This document shows, piece by piece, positions 9,126-16,421 of a stretch of 64,000 nucleotides of DNA. The stretch's first letter is position 1, and every line of letters begins with the position of its first letter. The notes below the pieces were generated by a model. It searched no databases and was not told the origin of the DNA. It was given only the letters and a program-made list of their open reading frames with translations. This DNA comes from Allobosea lupini. GTDB lineage: Bacteria > Pseudomonadota > Alphaproteobacteria > Rhizobiales > Beijerinckiaceae. Both the position numbers and the translations under genes were made by a program. The stretch lies in the NCBI RefSeq assembly GCF_900109525.1, contig NZ_FOAN01000003.1:310001-374000 (forward strand). Direction: 5' to 3'.

Positions 9126-10093
9126 GCTCCCGCATTCTGGCGCTCTGCCTGTGGGGCGTGCTGATCGCGGCTGGCAGCCTGCTGGCGAGCCCGCCGGCCG
9201 CCGCGCAATCCTGCTCGCTGAGCATCACGCCCCTGGTTTTCGGTGATGTCGATGTCACCGCCAATGCCCAGGTGAATGGAACGGCCACTGCGACGGTCTC
9301 GTGCACGGGGTCGGCGCTCCTGCCCGTCGGAATCTGCATCGAGCTCGGGCCCGGGAGCGGCGGTGGTACCAGCGCAGCGAACCGGACCCTGACGAACGGC
9401 GCCAACCAGTTGCACTACGGCCTGTTCTCCGATGCGGCAGCCAGCGTCCCCTGGGGATCGGGAGCCTGGCCTGCAGGCGGGGCTTCGGCAGTCGGCTTCA
9501 ACCTGACCTTGTCCGTGTCCGGCACCGGCAGCCGGAGCGTCACCATCTATGGCCGTGTCTACAGCGGCCAGGCGACCGCGGCACCCGTCACGTACACCAG
9601 CAGCTTCGCCGGCGCCGACGCCCGGATCCGCTACGGGCTCCTGTCCTTCCTGCTCGGCTGCGACCTCCTCACCGTGATCCAGTCGACGAGCTTTACGGTC
9701 AGCGCGAACGTGCCGGCGACCTGCCGGGTGACGACAAGCGATCTCAATTTCGGCTCGGTCGGCGTGCTGGCTGCGCCGCAGGATGCGTTCACGACCCTGG
9801 CGCCGACCTGCACGAATGGCACCGCCTATCAGATCGGCCTGGACGGCGGCTTGTCGGGGGCGACGAATCCGACCGCGAGGCGCATGACGAAGGGAGCGGA
9901 GACGATCACCTACGGGCTCTATCGGGATGTCGCGCGGAGCCAGCCCTTCGGCAGCACGCTCGGCCTCGATACCTTGACGGGCATTGGCTCAGGTCTGGCG
10001 CAGACGAGCCATGTCTACGGACGGGTCCCGGCTCAGGCTACGCCGTCGCCGGGACCATACGCCGACACGATTCAGGCGACGGTCACGTACTGA
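9116..10093 (+). CDS. Two-domain spore coat U protein, likely pilus tip adhesin (CsuE-like)
   Basis: 325-residue secreted protein with signal peptide ending AAAQS and two spore-coat-U domains: an N-terminal one (CSLSITPLVFGDVDVTANAQ) and a C-terminal one (NVPATCRVTTSDLNFGSVGV ... TIQATVTY). In characterised Csu pili the last operon gene encodes a two-domain tip adhesin, and this order and architecture fit that role. Start ATG 9116 overlaps the usher stop. The C-terminal domain resembles the 161-residue pilin at the operon start, as expected if it docks on the shaft by strand exchange. Which surface or ligand it binds cannot be read from the sequence. Confidence 0.8.
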   Translation: MPIGSRILALCLWGVLIAAGSLLASPPAAAQSCSLSITPLVFGDVDVTANAQVNGTATATVSCTGSALLPVGICIELGPGSGGGTSAANRTLTNGANQLHYGLFSDAAASVPWGSGAWPAGGASAVGFNLTLSVSGTGSRSVTIYGRVYSGQATAAPVTYTSSFAGADARIRYGLLSFLLGCDLLTVIQSTSFTVSANVPATCRVTTSDLNFGSVGVLAAPQDAFTTLAPTCTNGTAYQIGLDGGLSGATNPTARRMTKGAETITYGLYRDVARSQPFGSTLGLDTLTGIGSGLAQTSHVYGRVPAQATPSPGPYADTIQATVTY

Positions 10094-10302
10094 AACTTGC
10101 GGCGGCTTTGCGCTGACCCGTCTCGGACGCTCATTAGCCCGCCGAGTAACCGTCATGGGTCTGAATGCGCCTGTCACGAGCAGACATCGAATGGGCGCCG
10201 GGGGAGGGGACATTCGCCCAGCTCAGCGGTCAGGCCAAGATGCATTGCGTCCACCTGGCGGAGGCCAAGCTTCGCTGCGCGCGAGCGTTGCGTCGACCTC
10301 GT

Positions 10303-10422
10303 GCCGCGTGCTGTCAGGACGTATTCGACATGGCGCACGCGCTCGTTCAAATCGCGACGCTCGACATAACCGGCGGCCTCGAGCGCCTTCAATCTTGCGG
10401 ACAAGAGGCGGGCGGAGATCCC
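10303..10422 (-). pseudogene. HxlR-family regulator remnant
   Basis: About 40 residues on the minus strand read GISARLLSARLKALEAAGY followed by VERRD...VEYVLTARG, the recognition helix and wing of HxlR winged-helix repressors. The conserved N-terminal part and everything after TARG are missing or out of frame, so this is a fragment. It lies beside a remnant of an MFS exporter on the opposite strand; HxlR-exporter pairs are common. Bases 10094-10302 between the pilus operon and this fragment hold no gene. Confidence 0.6.
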
Positions 10423-10460
10423 GCACCGCGCTCCTTGCCGCCATCGCCAAGCTCGCATTG

Positions 10461-10608
10461 GCGCGACGGCGCGACGGCGCCTTCGCGTGGGGTGTCAGCG
10501 AGGACGTTGCCGATCCAGAGCGCATCGTCGAATGGTTCATGGTCGAATCCTGGGCCGAGCATCTGCGCCAGCACAAGCGCGTCTCGCAGGCCGACGCCGA
10601 TAGCGCAG
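10461..10608 (+). pseudogene. C-terminal remnant of an MFS exporter (MFS_3/EntS-like)
   Basis: The translation RRRDGAFAWGVSEDVADPER and the following IVEWFMVESWAEHLRQHKRV match the characteristic C-terminal tail of MFS_3-type drug or siderophore exporters. Nothing of the twelve membrane helices precedes it, so about 350 residues have been lost. The remnant stops just short of the 3' end of the convergent methyltransferase gene. Together with the HxlR fragment it marks a deletion of a former regulator-exporter pair. Confidence 0.55.
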
Positions 10609-10609
10609 C

Positions 10610-11848
10610 TCACCGGCGCTGGCCCAAGGCGACCAGGCTGACGTCGATCGTGCCGGCTCGGAAACCGGCCTCGCAGTAACAGAGATAGAACTCCCAAAGC
10701 CTACGGAATGGCTCGTCGAAGCCTTGCGGAGCGATCTGCGGCCAATGGTCAAGGAAGCGCTGCCGCCATTCCTTCAGGGTCAATGCGTAGCTTTCCCCGA
10801 ATGCGAGGCGCTCGATCTCGGCGAGCCCCGCAGCCTTCGCTGCGCCGACCAGCGCGGGAACCGACGGCAGAGACCCGCCGGGGAAGATGAAGCGCTGGAT
10901 GAAGTCCGTGCCTTGCTGATACGGCTCGAACAGCGCCTCGTCGATGGTGATCGACTGCAGCACCGCATGACCATCGGCCGTCAGCGAGCGACTCAAGGCG
11001 GCAAAATAGGTCGGCCAATAGTCGCGCCCCACGGCCTCGATCATCTCGATCGAGACGATGCGATCGAACTGGCCGACAATGTCGCGATAGTCCTGCAAGC
11101 GCAGGTCGACCTTGTCCGCCAGCCCGGCTTCGGCGATCCGCCTTTGCGCGTAGGCGAGCTGCGCCGGGGACAGCGTGATGGCGGTGACATGGCAGCCCTC
11201 GCGGGCCAGTCGCTCGGCCAGAGCGCCCCAGCCGCAGCCGATCTCCAGGACCCGCTCGCCACCCGAGAGCGCGAGCATCTCGACGATCCTGTCGAGCTTA
11301 CGCTGTTGCGCAGCCTCCAGCGTGTCCGTCGGCGCCTCGTAGAGCGCGGACGAGTAGGTCATGCTCTCATCCAGCCAATGACGGTAGAAGTCGTTGCCGA
11401 GGTCGTAGTGCGCGGTGATGTTGCGGCTGCTACCGGTCCGGCTGTTGGCGTTGCGCCAGTGGCGGAGGCGGTTGAGCAGGCGCGCCGGCCAGGTACCGGA
11501 GACAAGGTGGCGCAGCGTCGCGTCGTTGCGCGCTCCGAGTTCGATCAGTGCCGTCAGGTCGGGTGTTGTGAAATCGCCGTCGCGATACGCCTCCGCCAGA
11601 CCGATATCGCCGTCGAGCATCAGGCGACGCATTGCGCGCCAGCTCTTCAGGACGATCGCCGCCTGCGGGCCGGGACCGGCGGACCCACTCCAAAGCTGTT
11701 CGCCTTCAGGCGTGACGATGCTCAGCCGGCCGATGACGATCTGCGAGAGAAGCCGGCGCAGGAACCAGCGGTAAAGGCCGATGCCGCCCGGCAGCGAGAG
11801 CGACGATTCGGGCATCTCTGCCTGGCGTTCGGTGTCGGGAAGCCTCAT
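10610..11848 (-). CDS. Cyclopropane-fatty-acyl-phospholipid synthase-like methyltransferase
   Basis: 412-residue SAM-dependent methyltransferase acting on unsaturated phospholipid acyl chains at the membrane. It has the N-terminal lipid-binding part, the CFA hallmark ITAHYDLGNDFYRHWLD, SAM motif I VLEIGCGWGALAERLA, and FIQRFIFPGGSLPS near the C-terminus. The ATG at 11848 overlaps the stop of the DUF1365 gene (ATGA); the open frame continues upstream without support. With the two upstream genes it forms the conserved COG2907-COG3496-COG2230 triad. Products could be cyclopropane, methylated or precursor furan fatty acids; which one is not deducible here. Confidence 0.88.
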   Translation of the reverse strand: MRLPDTERQAEMPESSLSLPGGIGLYRWFLRRLLSQIVIGRLSIVTPEGEQLWSGSAGPGPQAAIVLKSWRAMRRLMLDGDIGLAEAYRDGDFTTPDLTALIELGARNDATLRHLVSGTWPARLLNRLRHWRNANSRTGSSRNITAHYDLGNDFYRHWLDESMTYSSALYEAPTDTLEAAQQRKLDRIVEMLALSGGERVLEIGCGWGALAERLAREGCHVTAITLSPAQLAYAQRRIAEAGLADKVDLRLQDYRDIVGQFDRIVSIEMIEAVGRDYWPTYFAALSRSLTADGHAVLQSITIDEALFEPYQQGTDFIQRFIFPGGSLPSVPALVGAAKAAGLAEIERLAFGESYALTLKEWRQRFLDHWPQIAPQGFDEPFRRLWEFYLCYCEAGFRAGTIDVSLVALGQRR

Positions 11849-12648
11849 GGCTGGGTCGATCCCTTCGGATGAGGAGTCGCCGCCCGGCCGGTGCTGAACC
11901 GATGCTCGGGCGGCGCAGGATGCGTCCACCAGCGCACGCGCTTCGCCAGGAGACGCAGCGCGTGCCAATGGATGGCGGCGGTGACCTTCAAGGTAAGCAA
12001 AGGGTGGCTCGCCAGCAGGCGCAGAAGGGCGCCGTCGTCGAGCGTGCGGCGTTCGCCGCTGAGGGAGGCGGCGATCAGCCTACCCTCGGCATCATGCCCG
12101 TCGATCACGATCGAGACGCGCTCGCCCGGCGGCTCGACCCGAAAGGCGTAGCGCATCGCAAGGCTCATGAAGGGCGAGACATGGAAGCGCTTTTCCGCCT
12201 CCTGCCGCACGGGACGCGCCTGCGCACCGACGGGCGCTACGTAGCTATGGATCTCGCCAAAGGTGTTGTGGACTTCGTAGACGGTCGCTCGCAGTGCGCC
12301 GTCGCGGCCGTAGCAGAAATAGGTGCTGATCGGATTGAAGGCGTAGCCGAGGATGCGCGGCATGGTCAGCAGCCTCACCGCGCCCTCGTCCCAGTCGATA
12401 CCGGCGGTCGCCAGCGCTTCCGCGACCTGCTCCTTCAACGGCCTGCCGCTGCGGTCGCCATAGTCGGCATCCCGGAAGGCGTAGAGATTGAAGCGGTTGC
12501 GGGAGAACAGGTGCGACTGCTTTGCCAGGGCGTCGATCTCGTCGAGATCGAGCAGCATCCAGAACACGCGATAGGCCAGTGCATGCGGCCTCGGCCGGAA
12601 ACGGCTGTGGCGAACGCGTCCGACATAGAGGGCCGAATGCCGGTTCAT
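11845..12648 (-). CDS. DUF1365 domain protein
   Basis: 267-residue protein of unknown biochemical function that almost always accompanies an FAD oxidoreductase and a CFA synthase. Typical DUF1365 features are visible: ALYVGRVRHSRFRPRPHALA at the N-terminus, MPRILGYAFNPISTYFCYGR, and VYEVHNTFGEIHSY. No signal peptide; a mildly hydrophobic C-terminal part could associate with the membrane. ATG 12648 overlaps the upstream stop (ATGA), and its own stop overlaps the methyltransferase start, so the three genes are translationally coupled. A role in modifying membrane acyl chains is inferred from this linkage. Confidence 0.88.
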   Translation of the reverse strand: MNRHSALYVGRVRHSRFRPRPHALAYRVFWMLLDLDEIDALAKQSHLFSRNRFNLYAFRDADYGDRSGRPLKEQVAEALATAGIDWDEGAVRLLTMPRILGYAFNPISTYFCYGRDGALRATVYEVHNTFGEIHSYVAPVGAQARPVRQEAEKRFHVSPFMSLAMRYAFRVEPPGERVSIVIDGHDAEGRLIAASLSGERRTLDDGALLRLLASHPLLTLKVTAAIHWHALRLLAKRVRWWTHPAPPEHRFSTGRAATPHPKGSTQP

Positions 12649-13985
12649 GCCGCTTGCTCGCGTCGGACCGGGAGCGGGATGCGGCCGGATTCGTCGGCGA
12701 CGGTCCACGGGCGCCGCACATTGCCGAGCGCCTCGGCGACGGCGAGCCCCGATTGCAACCCGTCCTCATGGAACCCCGAGCCGAAATAGGCGCCGCAGAA
12801 CCAGCTCCGCCTTGCCCCCTGCAGCGCCCAGAGATGCTGCTGAGCCGCGAGCGCGGTCTGGTCGAAGAGCGGATGCTCGTAGAACTCCTCGCGCAGGATC
12901 GTCTCGGCCCGCAGCGTATCCGGCGGATTCAGCGTGACGAAGAAGGGGCGCCGCCCAGGCAGGTTCTGCAGGAGGTTCATCCAGTAGGTGACCGCGCAGG
13001 CGGCATCCGGCCGGGCGCGCTCGCCGATGTGGTTCCAGCTCGCCCAGGCGCGGCGACGGCGAGGCATGAGCGCCTCGTCGCCATGCAATACGGCACGGTT
13101 CCGGCTGTAGCGAAAGGCGCCGAGCGCGCTCGCTTCGAGCGGATCGGGATCGGCGAGCATGGCCAGCGTCTGGTCGGCATGACCAGCGAAGACGACCTGG
13201 TCGAAGCGCTCGCTCCAGCCGTCGCCCGCAACCACGACCTCGTTCGGCGAGCGCCTGACCTGGCGTACTGGCGCGCCCAGCCGCACGCTGCCGCCGAATT
13301 GCTCGCGCAACCGCGCGACATAACGGGCGCTGCCGCCGGTGACGGTGCGCCAGAGCGGGCGGTCGGTCAGCTGCAACAGCCCGTGATTGTGATGGAAGCT
13401 CAGGAAGGCCTGGACTGGGTAGGACAGGATCTCCGAGCACGGAGCCGACCAGATCGCCGCTGCCATCGGCAGGAGGTGGTCATCCCGGAAGGCACTGCCA
13501 TAGCCGCCGGCAGCCAGATACTCGCCGAGCGTCGCCGCGCCGGCGCTTCCTGCCCGGGCGTCGCGTGTGGCATCCCGATAAAAGCGGACGAGGCCCTGGA
13601 GCATGGCCCAGAAGCGCGGGCTCGCGAGGTTGCGCCGCTGCGCAAAAAGGCCGGTCAGCCCGGCGCCGCTGTATTCGAGGCGGCCGCCATCGAGCGAGAC
13701 GGCGAACGACATCTCGGTCGGCTGCGTCGCAACGCCGAGGTGATCGAGCAGCGCGACGAAGTTCGGATAGGTTTTCTCATTGTAGACGATGAAGCCGGTA
13801 TCGACGGGAGTTTCGCTGCCGTCGTCCCCGGGCACCAGGACAGTGTTTGCATGACCGCCAAGCCGCGGCGCGGCTTCGATCAGCACGACGTCATGGGCCT
13901 GTCCCAGCAGCCATGCCGCCGACAGGCCGGAGATGCCGGCGCCGATGACGGCGATCCTTTGCGGGCGTCCCTGAACCTGTAGCAT
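12645..13985 (-). CDS. FAD-dependent amine-oxidase-like oxidoreductase (COG2907)
   Basis: 446-residue flavoprotein with an N-terminal Rossmann dinucleotide site IAVIGAGISGLSAAWLLGQ, the RLGGHANTV segment and a C-terminal FAD-binding stretch ending WFCGAYFGSGFHEDGLQSG. It belongs to the amine-oxidase fold group that includes desaturases acting on lipids. Start ATG 13985 has AAGGA six bases upstream; the frame stays open to 14183. It leads the three-gene lipid operon and is preceded by a promoter with the same layout as that of the sigma-factor gene. Oxidation or desaturation of a methylated acyl chain is a reasonable inference, not shown. Confidence 0.85.
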   Translation of the reverse strand: MLQVQGRPQRIAVIGAGISGLSAAWLLGQAHDVVLIEAAPRLGGHANTVLVPGDDGSETPVDTGFIVYNEKTYPNFVALLDHLGVATQPTEMSFAVSLDGGRLEYSGAGLTGLFAQRRNLASPRFWAMLQGLVRFYRDATRDARAGSAGAATLGEYLAAGGYGSAFRDDHLLPMAAAIWSAPCSEILSYPVQAFLSFHHNHGLLQLTDRPLWRTVTGGSARYVARLREQFGGSVRLGAPVRQVRRSPNEVVVAGDGWSERFDQVVFAGHADQTLAMLADPDPLEASALGAFRYSRNRAVLHGDEALMPRRRRAWASWNHIGERARPDAACAVTYWMNLLQNLPGRRPFFVTLNPPDTLRAETILREEFYEHPLFDQTALAAQQHLWALQGARRSWFCGAYFGSGFHEDGLQSGLAVAEALGNVRRPWTVADESGRIPLPVRREQAA

Positions 13986-14009
13986 GGCCATTCCTTGCTC
14001 TTCGGAAAG

Positions 14010-14039
14010 GCTATACGCGGGGGGCCGCGCTTTGGATTT
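14010..14039 (-). promoter_or_regulatory. Putative RpoE-type promoter of the FAD/DUF1365/CFA operon
   Basis: On the minus strand AAATCC (14039-14034) and TATAGC (14015-14010) are separated by 18 bases. The layout equals the TGATCC-N18-TATCTT element before the sigma-factor gene. The expected transcript start near 14003 leaves a leader of about 18 bases before the ATG. Confidence 0.5.
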
Positions 14040-14126
14040 GTCGCCCGGTCCCGGAAATCTCTGCCGGGATGTGGGCCGATCGCTATTGCTGGACGTAAAC
14101 AGACCGAGGCAACCGGAGGTCTGGCC

Positions 14127-14726
14127 ATGCCCGCCAAGGGGTTGAGGCGTCTGTTCGCGGCATTGAATGCCCATGTCGCCCATCCAGGGCCACAGGAGGC
14201 GATCGCCAACACGGTCGCCCTGGTGATCGTCTCCAACCAGCCCTTCTACCCGCTCTATCTCTATTGGGCCGTATCGCCCGTGCTCTTCCCGTCCTTCCTG
14301 ACCTTCCTGTCGACGCCGCTGTTCGCGCTGGTTCCGAGCGTGATGCGCCGCAATGCGAGGCTTGGGCGCTGCCTCCTGCTTTGCGCCGGGATCGGCAATA
14401 CGCTGCTTTGCCGCTTTGCCTTCGGCAGCGCGTCAGGCGTCGAAGTCTTCCTGTTCCCGTGCCTGATGCTCGCGGCTCTGCTTTTTCGCCGCGACGAGCG
14501 TCTCTATGCCGCCGGCTTTCTGGCATTGAGCTTCGGGGCCTATCTGCTCCCCGTCGATGCCATCGCGGCACCCCTGCATCTCTACCAGCCGCAGGAATAC
14601 GTCGCTTTGCAGCGCCTGAACTTCCTGAGCGCCGCGTCGCTGACCGCGCTGATAGGGTGGCTTTTCGCCCAGCGGCATGCCGGCGTCTCGCCGAACAGTG
14701 AAACCGGATCGGATCGCCGAGCGTAG
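14127..14726 (+). CDS. Integral membrane protein of unknown function
   Basis: 199 residues with about five to six hydrophobic segments (IANTVALVIVSNQPFYPLYL; VLFPSFLTFLSTPLFALVPS; VFLFPCLMLAALLF; the last near ASLTALIGWLFA). ATG 14127 has GGAGG seven bases upstream. It is divergent from the FAD oxidoreductase operon and lies in the lipid/stress island, but I see no ATCC-N18-TA promoter before it. The family is not recognised; the protein resembles small hypothetical membrane proteins of Hyphomicrobiales. No function is assigned. Confidence 0.7.
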   Translation: MPAKGLRRLFAALNAHVAHPGPQEAIANTVALVIVSNQPFYPLYLYWAVSPVLFPSFLTFLSTPLFALVPSVMRRNARLGRCLLLCAGIGNTLLCRFAFGSASGVEVFLFPCLMLAALLFRRDERLYAAGFLALSFGAYLLPVDAIAAPLHLYQPQEYVALQRLNFLSAASLTALIGWLFAQRHAGVSPNSETGSDRRA

Positions 14727-14756
14727 AAGGGACACATCTCGCGGAAAGGACATCGC

Positions 14757-15125
14757 ATGAGACGTCTTCTGCTCGCCCTGATCATCGCCTCTCCATCCGC
14801 CGCGAGCGCGGCTTCGACCGCGCTCGATGGCACCTGGCTGCGCGATGACGGCAACGCTCGGGTCCGTCTTGCTCCTTGTGGTGACAAGGTCTGTGCCACC
14901 AACCTCTGGATCGGCGATACCAGCAAAGGTGAAGCCGTTGGGGACAAGCTCGTGATGACATTGTCGCGAGAGGCGGACGGCTCCTTTTCAGGCACCGCCT
15001 ACGATGCCAAGCGGGACTGGACCTATTCGATGACGATCAAGACCGCTCCGGGCGAACTCACCACGCGCGGATGTATCCTCGGGCGCCTCGTCTGCCGAGA
15101 CGTCGGCTGGAAGTCGGCCGACTAG
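14757..15125 (+). CDS. DUF2147 domain protein, secreted
   Basis: 122 residues with a Sec signal peptide (MRRLLLALIIASPSAASA) followed by a DUF2147 domain starting LDGTWLRDDGNARVRLAPCG and containing GTAYDAKRDWTYSMTI and a Cys pair near the C-terminus (RGCILGRLVCRD). DUF2147 proteins are small periplasmic beta-sandwich proteins of unknown role. AAAGGA precedes the ATG at eight bases. The gene sits 30 bases after the membrane-protein gene, so the two may be co-transcribed. It ends 18 bases before the putative sigma-factor promoter. Confidence 0.78.
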   Translation: MRRLLLALIIASPSAASAASTALDGTWLRDDGNARVRLAPCGDKVCATNLWIGDTSKGEAVGDKLVMTLSREADGSFSGTAYDAKRDWTYSMTIKTAPGELTTRGCILGRLVCRDVGWKSAD

Positions 15126-15143
15126 CGCGTGCCGTTAGCGCAG

Positions 15144-15173
15144 TGATCCGTCGCCGCGGCGCCACCGTATCTT
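15144..15173 (+). promoter_or_regulatory. Putative autoregulated RpoE-type promoter
   Basis: TGATCC (15144-15149), 18 bases, TATCTT (15168-15173). TGATCC is the -35 element known for the Rhodobacter sphaeroides RpoE of the RpoE-ChrR pair. Position directly before the sigma-factor gene fits autoregulation. If correct, transcription begins near 15180 and the ATG at 15178 cannot be used. Confidence 0.6.
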
Positions 15174-15210
15174 CGCTATGGTTGCCGCATTCGCCCTGAC
15201 TGTCGAAGAC

Positions 15211-15798
15211 ATGCGCGAGGCGTCAGCCGCAGCGCCGGGAGGTCGGTTCTTCGCCTTGTTCGACGCCAATGCCTTGATTGCCGCGGTTGCGCGCTCGGGT
15301 GACCGGGCCGCGTTCGCCGAGCTCTTCGACCATTTCGCGCCACGCGTGAAAGGATTGCTGATGCGCGGCGGGACCTCTGCGGAGCTGGCGGAGGAGATCG
15401 CGCAGGAGACGCTGCTCACGGTCTGGCGCAAAGCCGCGCTGTTCGATCCGGCGAAGGCAAATGCCTCGACCTGGATCGCAACGATCGCGCGCAACCGCCG
15501 CATCGACATCGCCCGCCGGGAGACTCGCTCGCGGCTTTCGCAAGTTTATGAGATTCTGGATGAAGACGGACCCGAACAGCCTGACGAGACCATCTCGGGA
15601 GCCGAGCGCGACGCGCGGATCAGGGCAGCGATGACCGGATTGTCCGCCGACCAGTACCGGGTCGTCGAGCTCGCCTTCCTGGAGGAGTTCAGCCACCAGG
15701 ACGTGGCGCAGCGTCTGGCGATCCCGCTCGGTACTGTGAAGTCGCGGCTGCGACTCGCGCTGTCGCATCTGCGGGGCAAGCTGGAGGATCTGCGATGA
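15211..15798 (+). CDS. rpoE: ECF sigma factor, RpoE (ECF11, ChrR-partner) type
   Basis: 195-residue extracytoplasmic-function sigma factor. Region 2 is visible at about residues 30-105 (FDHFAPRVKGLLMRGGTS; STWIATIARNRRIDIARRE) and region 4 at about 135-185 (LAFLEEFSHQDVAQRLAIPL followed by GTVKSRLRLAL). FDHFAPRVKG is typical of RpoE proteins paired with ChrR, which respond to singlet oxygen in Rhodobacter. The frame opens at ATG 15178, but the putative promoter overlaps that codon, so ATG 15211 is given; the longer form cannot be excluded. The stop overlaps the anti-sigma start (ATGA), which couples their synthesis. Confidence 0.88.
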   Translation: MREASAAAPGGRFFALFDANALIAAVARSGDRAAFAELFDHFAPRVKGLLMRGGTSAELAEEIAQETLLTVWRKAALFDPAKANASTWIATIARNRRIDIARRETRSRLSQVYEILDEDGPEQPDETISGAERDARIRAAMTGLSADQYRVVELAFLEEFSHQDVAQRLAIPLGTVKSRLRLALSHLRGKLEDLR

Positions 15799-16421
15799 GC
15801 ATGGCCCATCGCCCATCCGACGAGACCCTTGCCGCTTTCGCTGGCGGCCATCTCGACGAGGGGCTTGCCTTGGTGGTCGCCGCCCATCTCGAGCTGGACG
15901 GCGAAAGCCGGCGCCGCATGCGGGAGTTCATGGCGATTCAGGGGGAACTGCTCGATCGCATCGAGCCGATCCCCATGGCTGCGGGATATCCGGCGGAGGA
16001 GCTCGAGCCGCATTCGGCGATCGCTACCCCGACCGCATCTCCTGCCATCGCGGCAGACGTGCCGGCCGTCCTGCGCCCCTATGCTCTTGGACCGTGGCGC
16101 CCGATCGGGCTTCGGATTGCAATGCGAAGGGTCGAGGTGCCGGGCGCGGACAGTCGGGTTTTCATGTTGAGAGCCGGTCCTGGAATCGCGCTGCCACCCC
16201 ACAAGCATACTGGCTTCGAGTGGACGACGATCCTTGCCGGCGCTTACGAACACCAATACGGCCGGTATGTCGTCGGCGACTTTGATGAAGCCGATACCGA
16301 GCATGATCATACGCCGGCCGTCGATCCGGTCGAAGGGTGCACCTGCCTTGTCGCCATGACTGGCAAGGTGCTCCTGCAGGGCTGGCTTGGCCGGTTGTTG
16401 CAGCCACTGGTGCGGTTTTGA
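15795..16421 (+). CDS. chrR: ChrR-like cupin anti-sigma factor lacking the CxxC zinc ligands
   Basis: 208-residue anti-sigma factor for the preceding sigma factor. The N-terminal anti-sigma domain reads PSDETLAAFAGGHLDEGLAL then VVAAHLELDGESRR. In Rhodobacter ChrR the zinc here is held by H6, H31, C35 and C38; this protein has H5 and H31 but D35 and S38 in the cysteine positions. The C-terminal cupin keeps H136, H138, E142 and H172 with the same spacing as the ChrR metal site H141, H143, E147, H177, plus the CTC pair at 182-184. So the sensor domain looks intact but the sigma-binding zinc site is altered. Start overlaps the sigma stop; a TTG of the next gene overlaps its own stop. Confidence 0.85.
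   Translation: MSMAHRPSDETLAAFAGGHLDEGLALVVAAHLELDGESRRRMREFMAIQGELLDRIEPIPMAAGYPAEELEPHSAIATPTASPAIAADVPAVLRPYALGPWRPIGLRIAMRRVEVPGADSRVFMLRAGPGIALPPHKHTGFEWTTILAGAYEHQYGRYVVGDFDEADTEHDHTPAVDPVEGCTCLVAMTGKVLLQGWLGRLLQPLVRF

Noticed and set aside
14041..14756. RpoE-type promoters before the membrane-protein gene (14127) and the DUF2147 gene (14757)
   Set aside because: No ATCC-N18-TA arrangement is present upstream of either gene, so they are not included in the proposed regulon.
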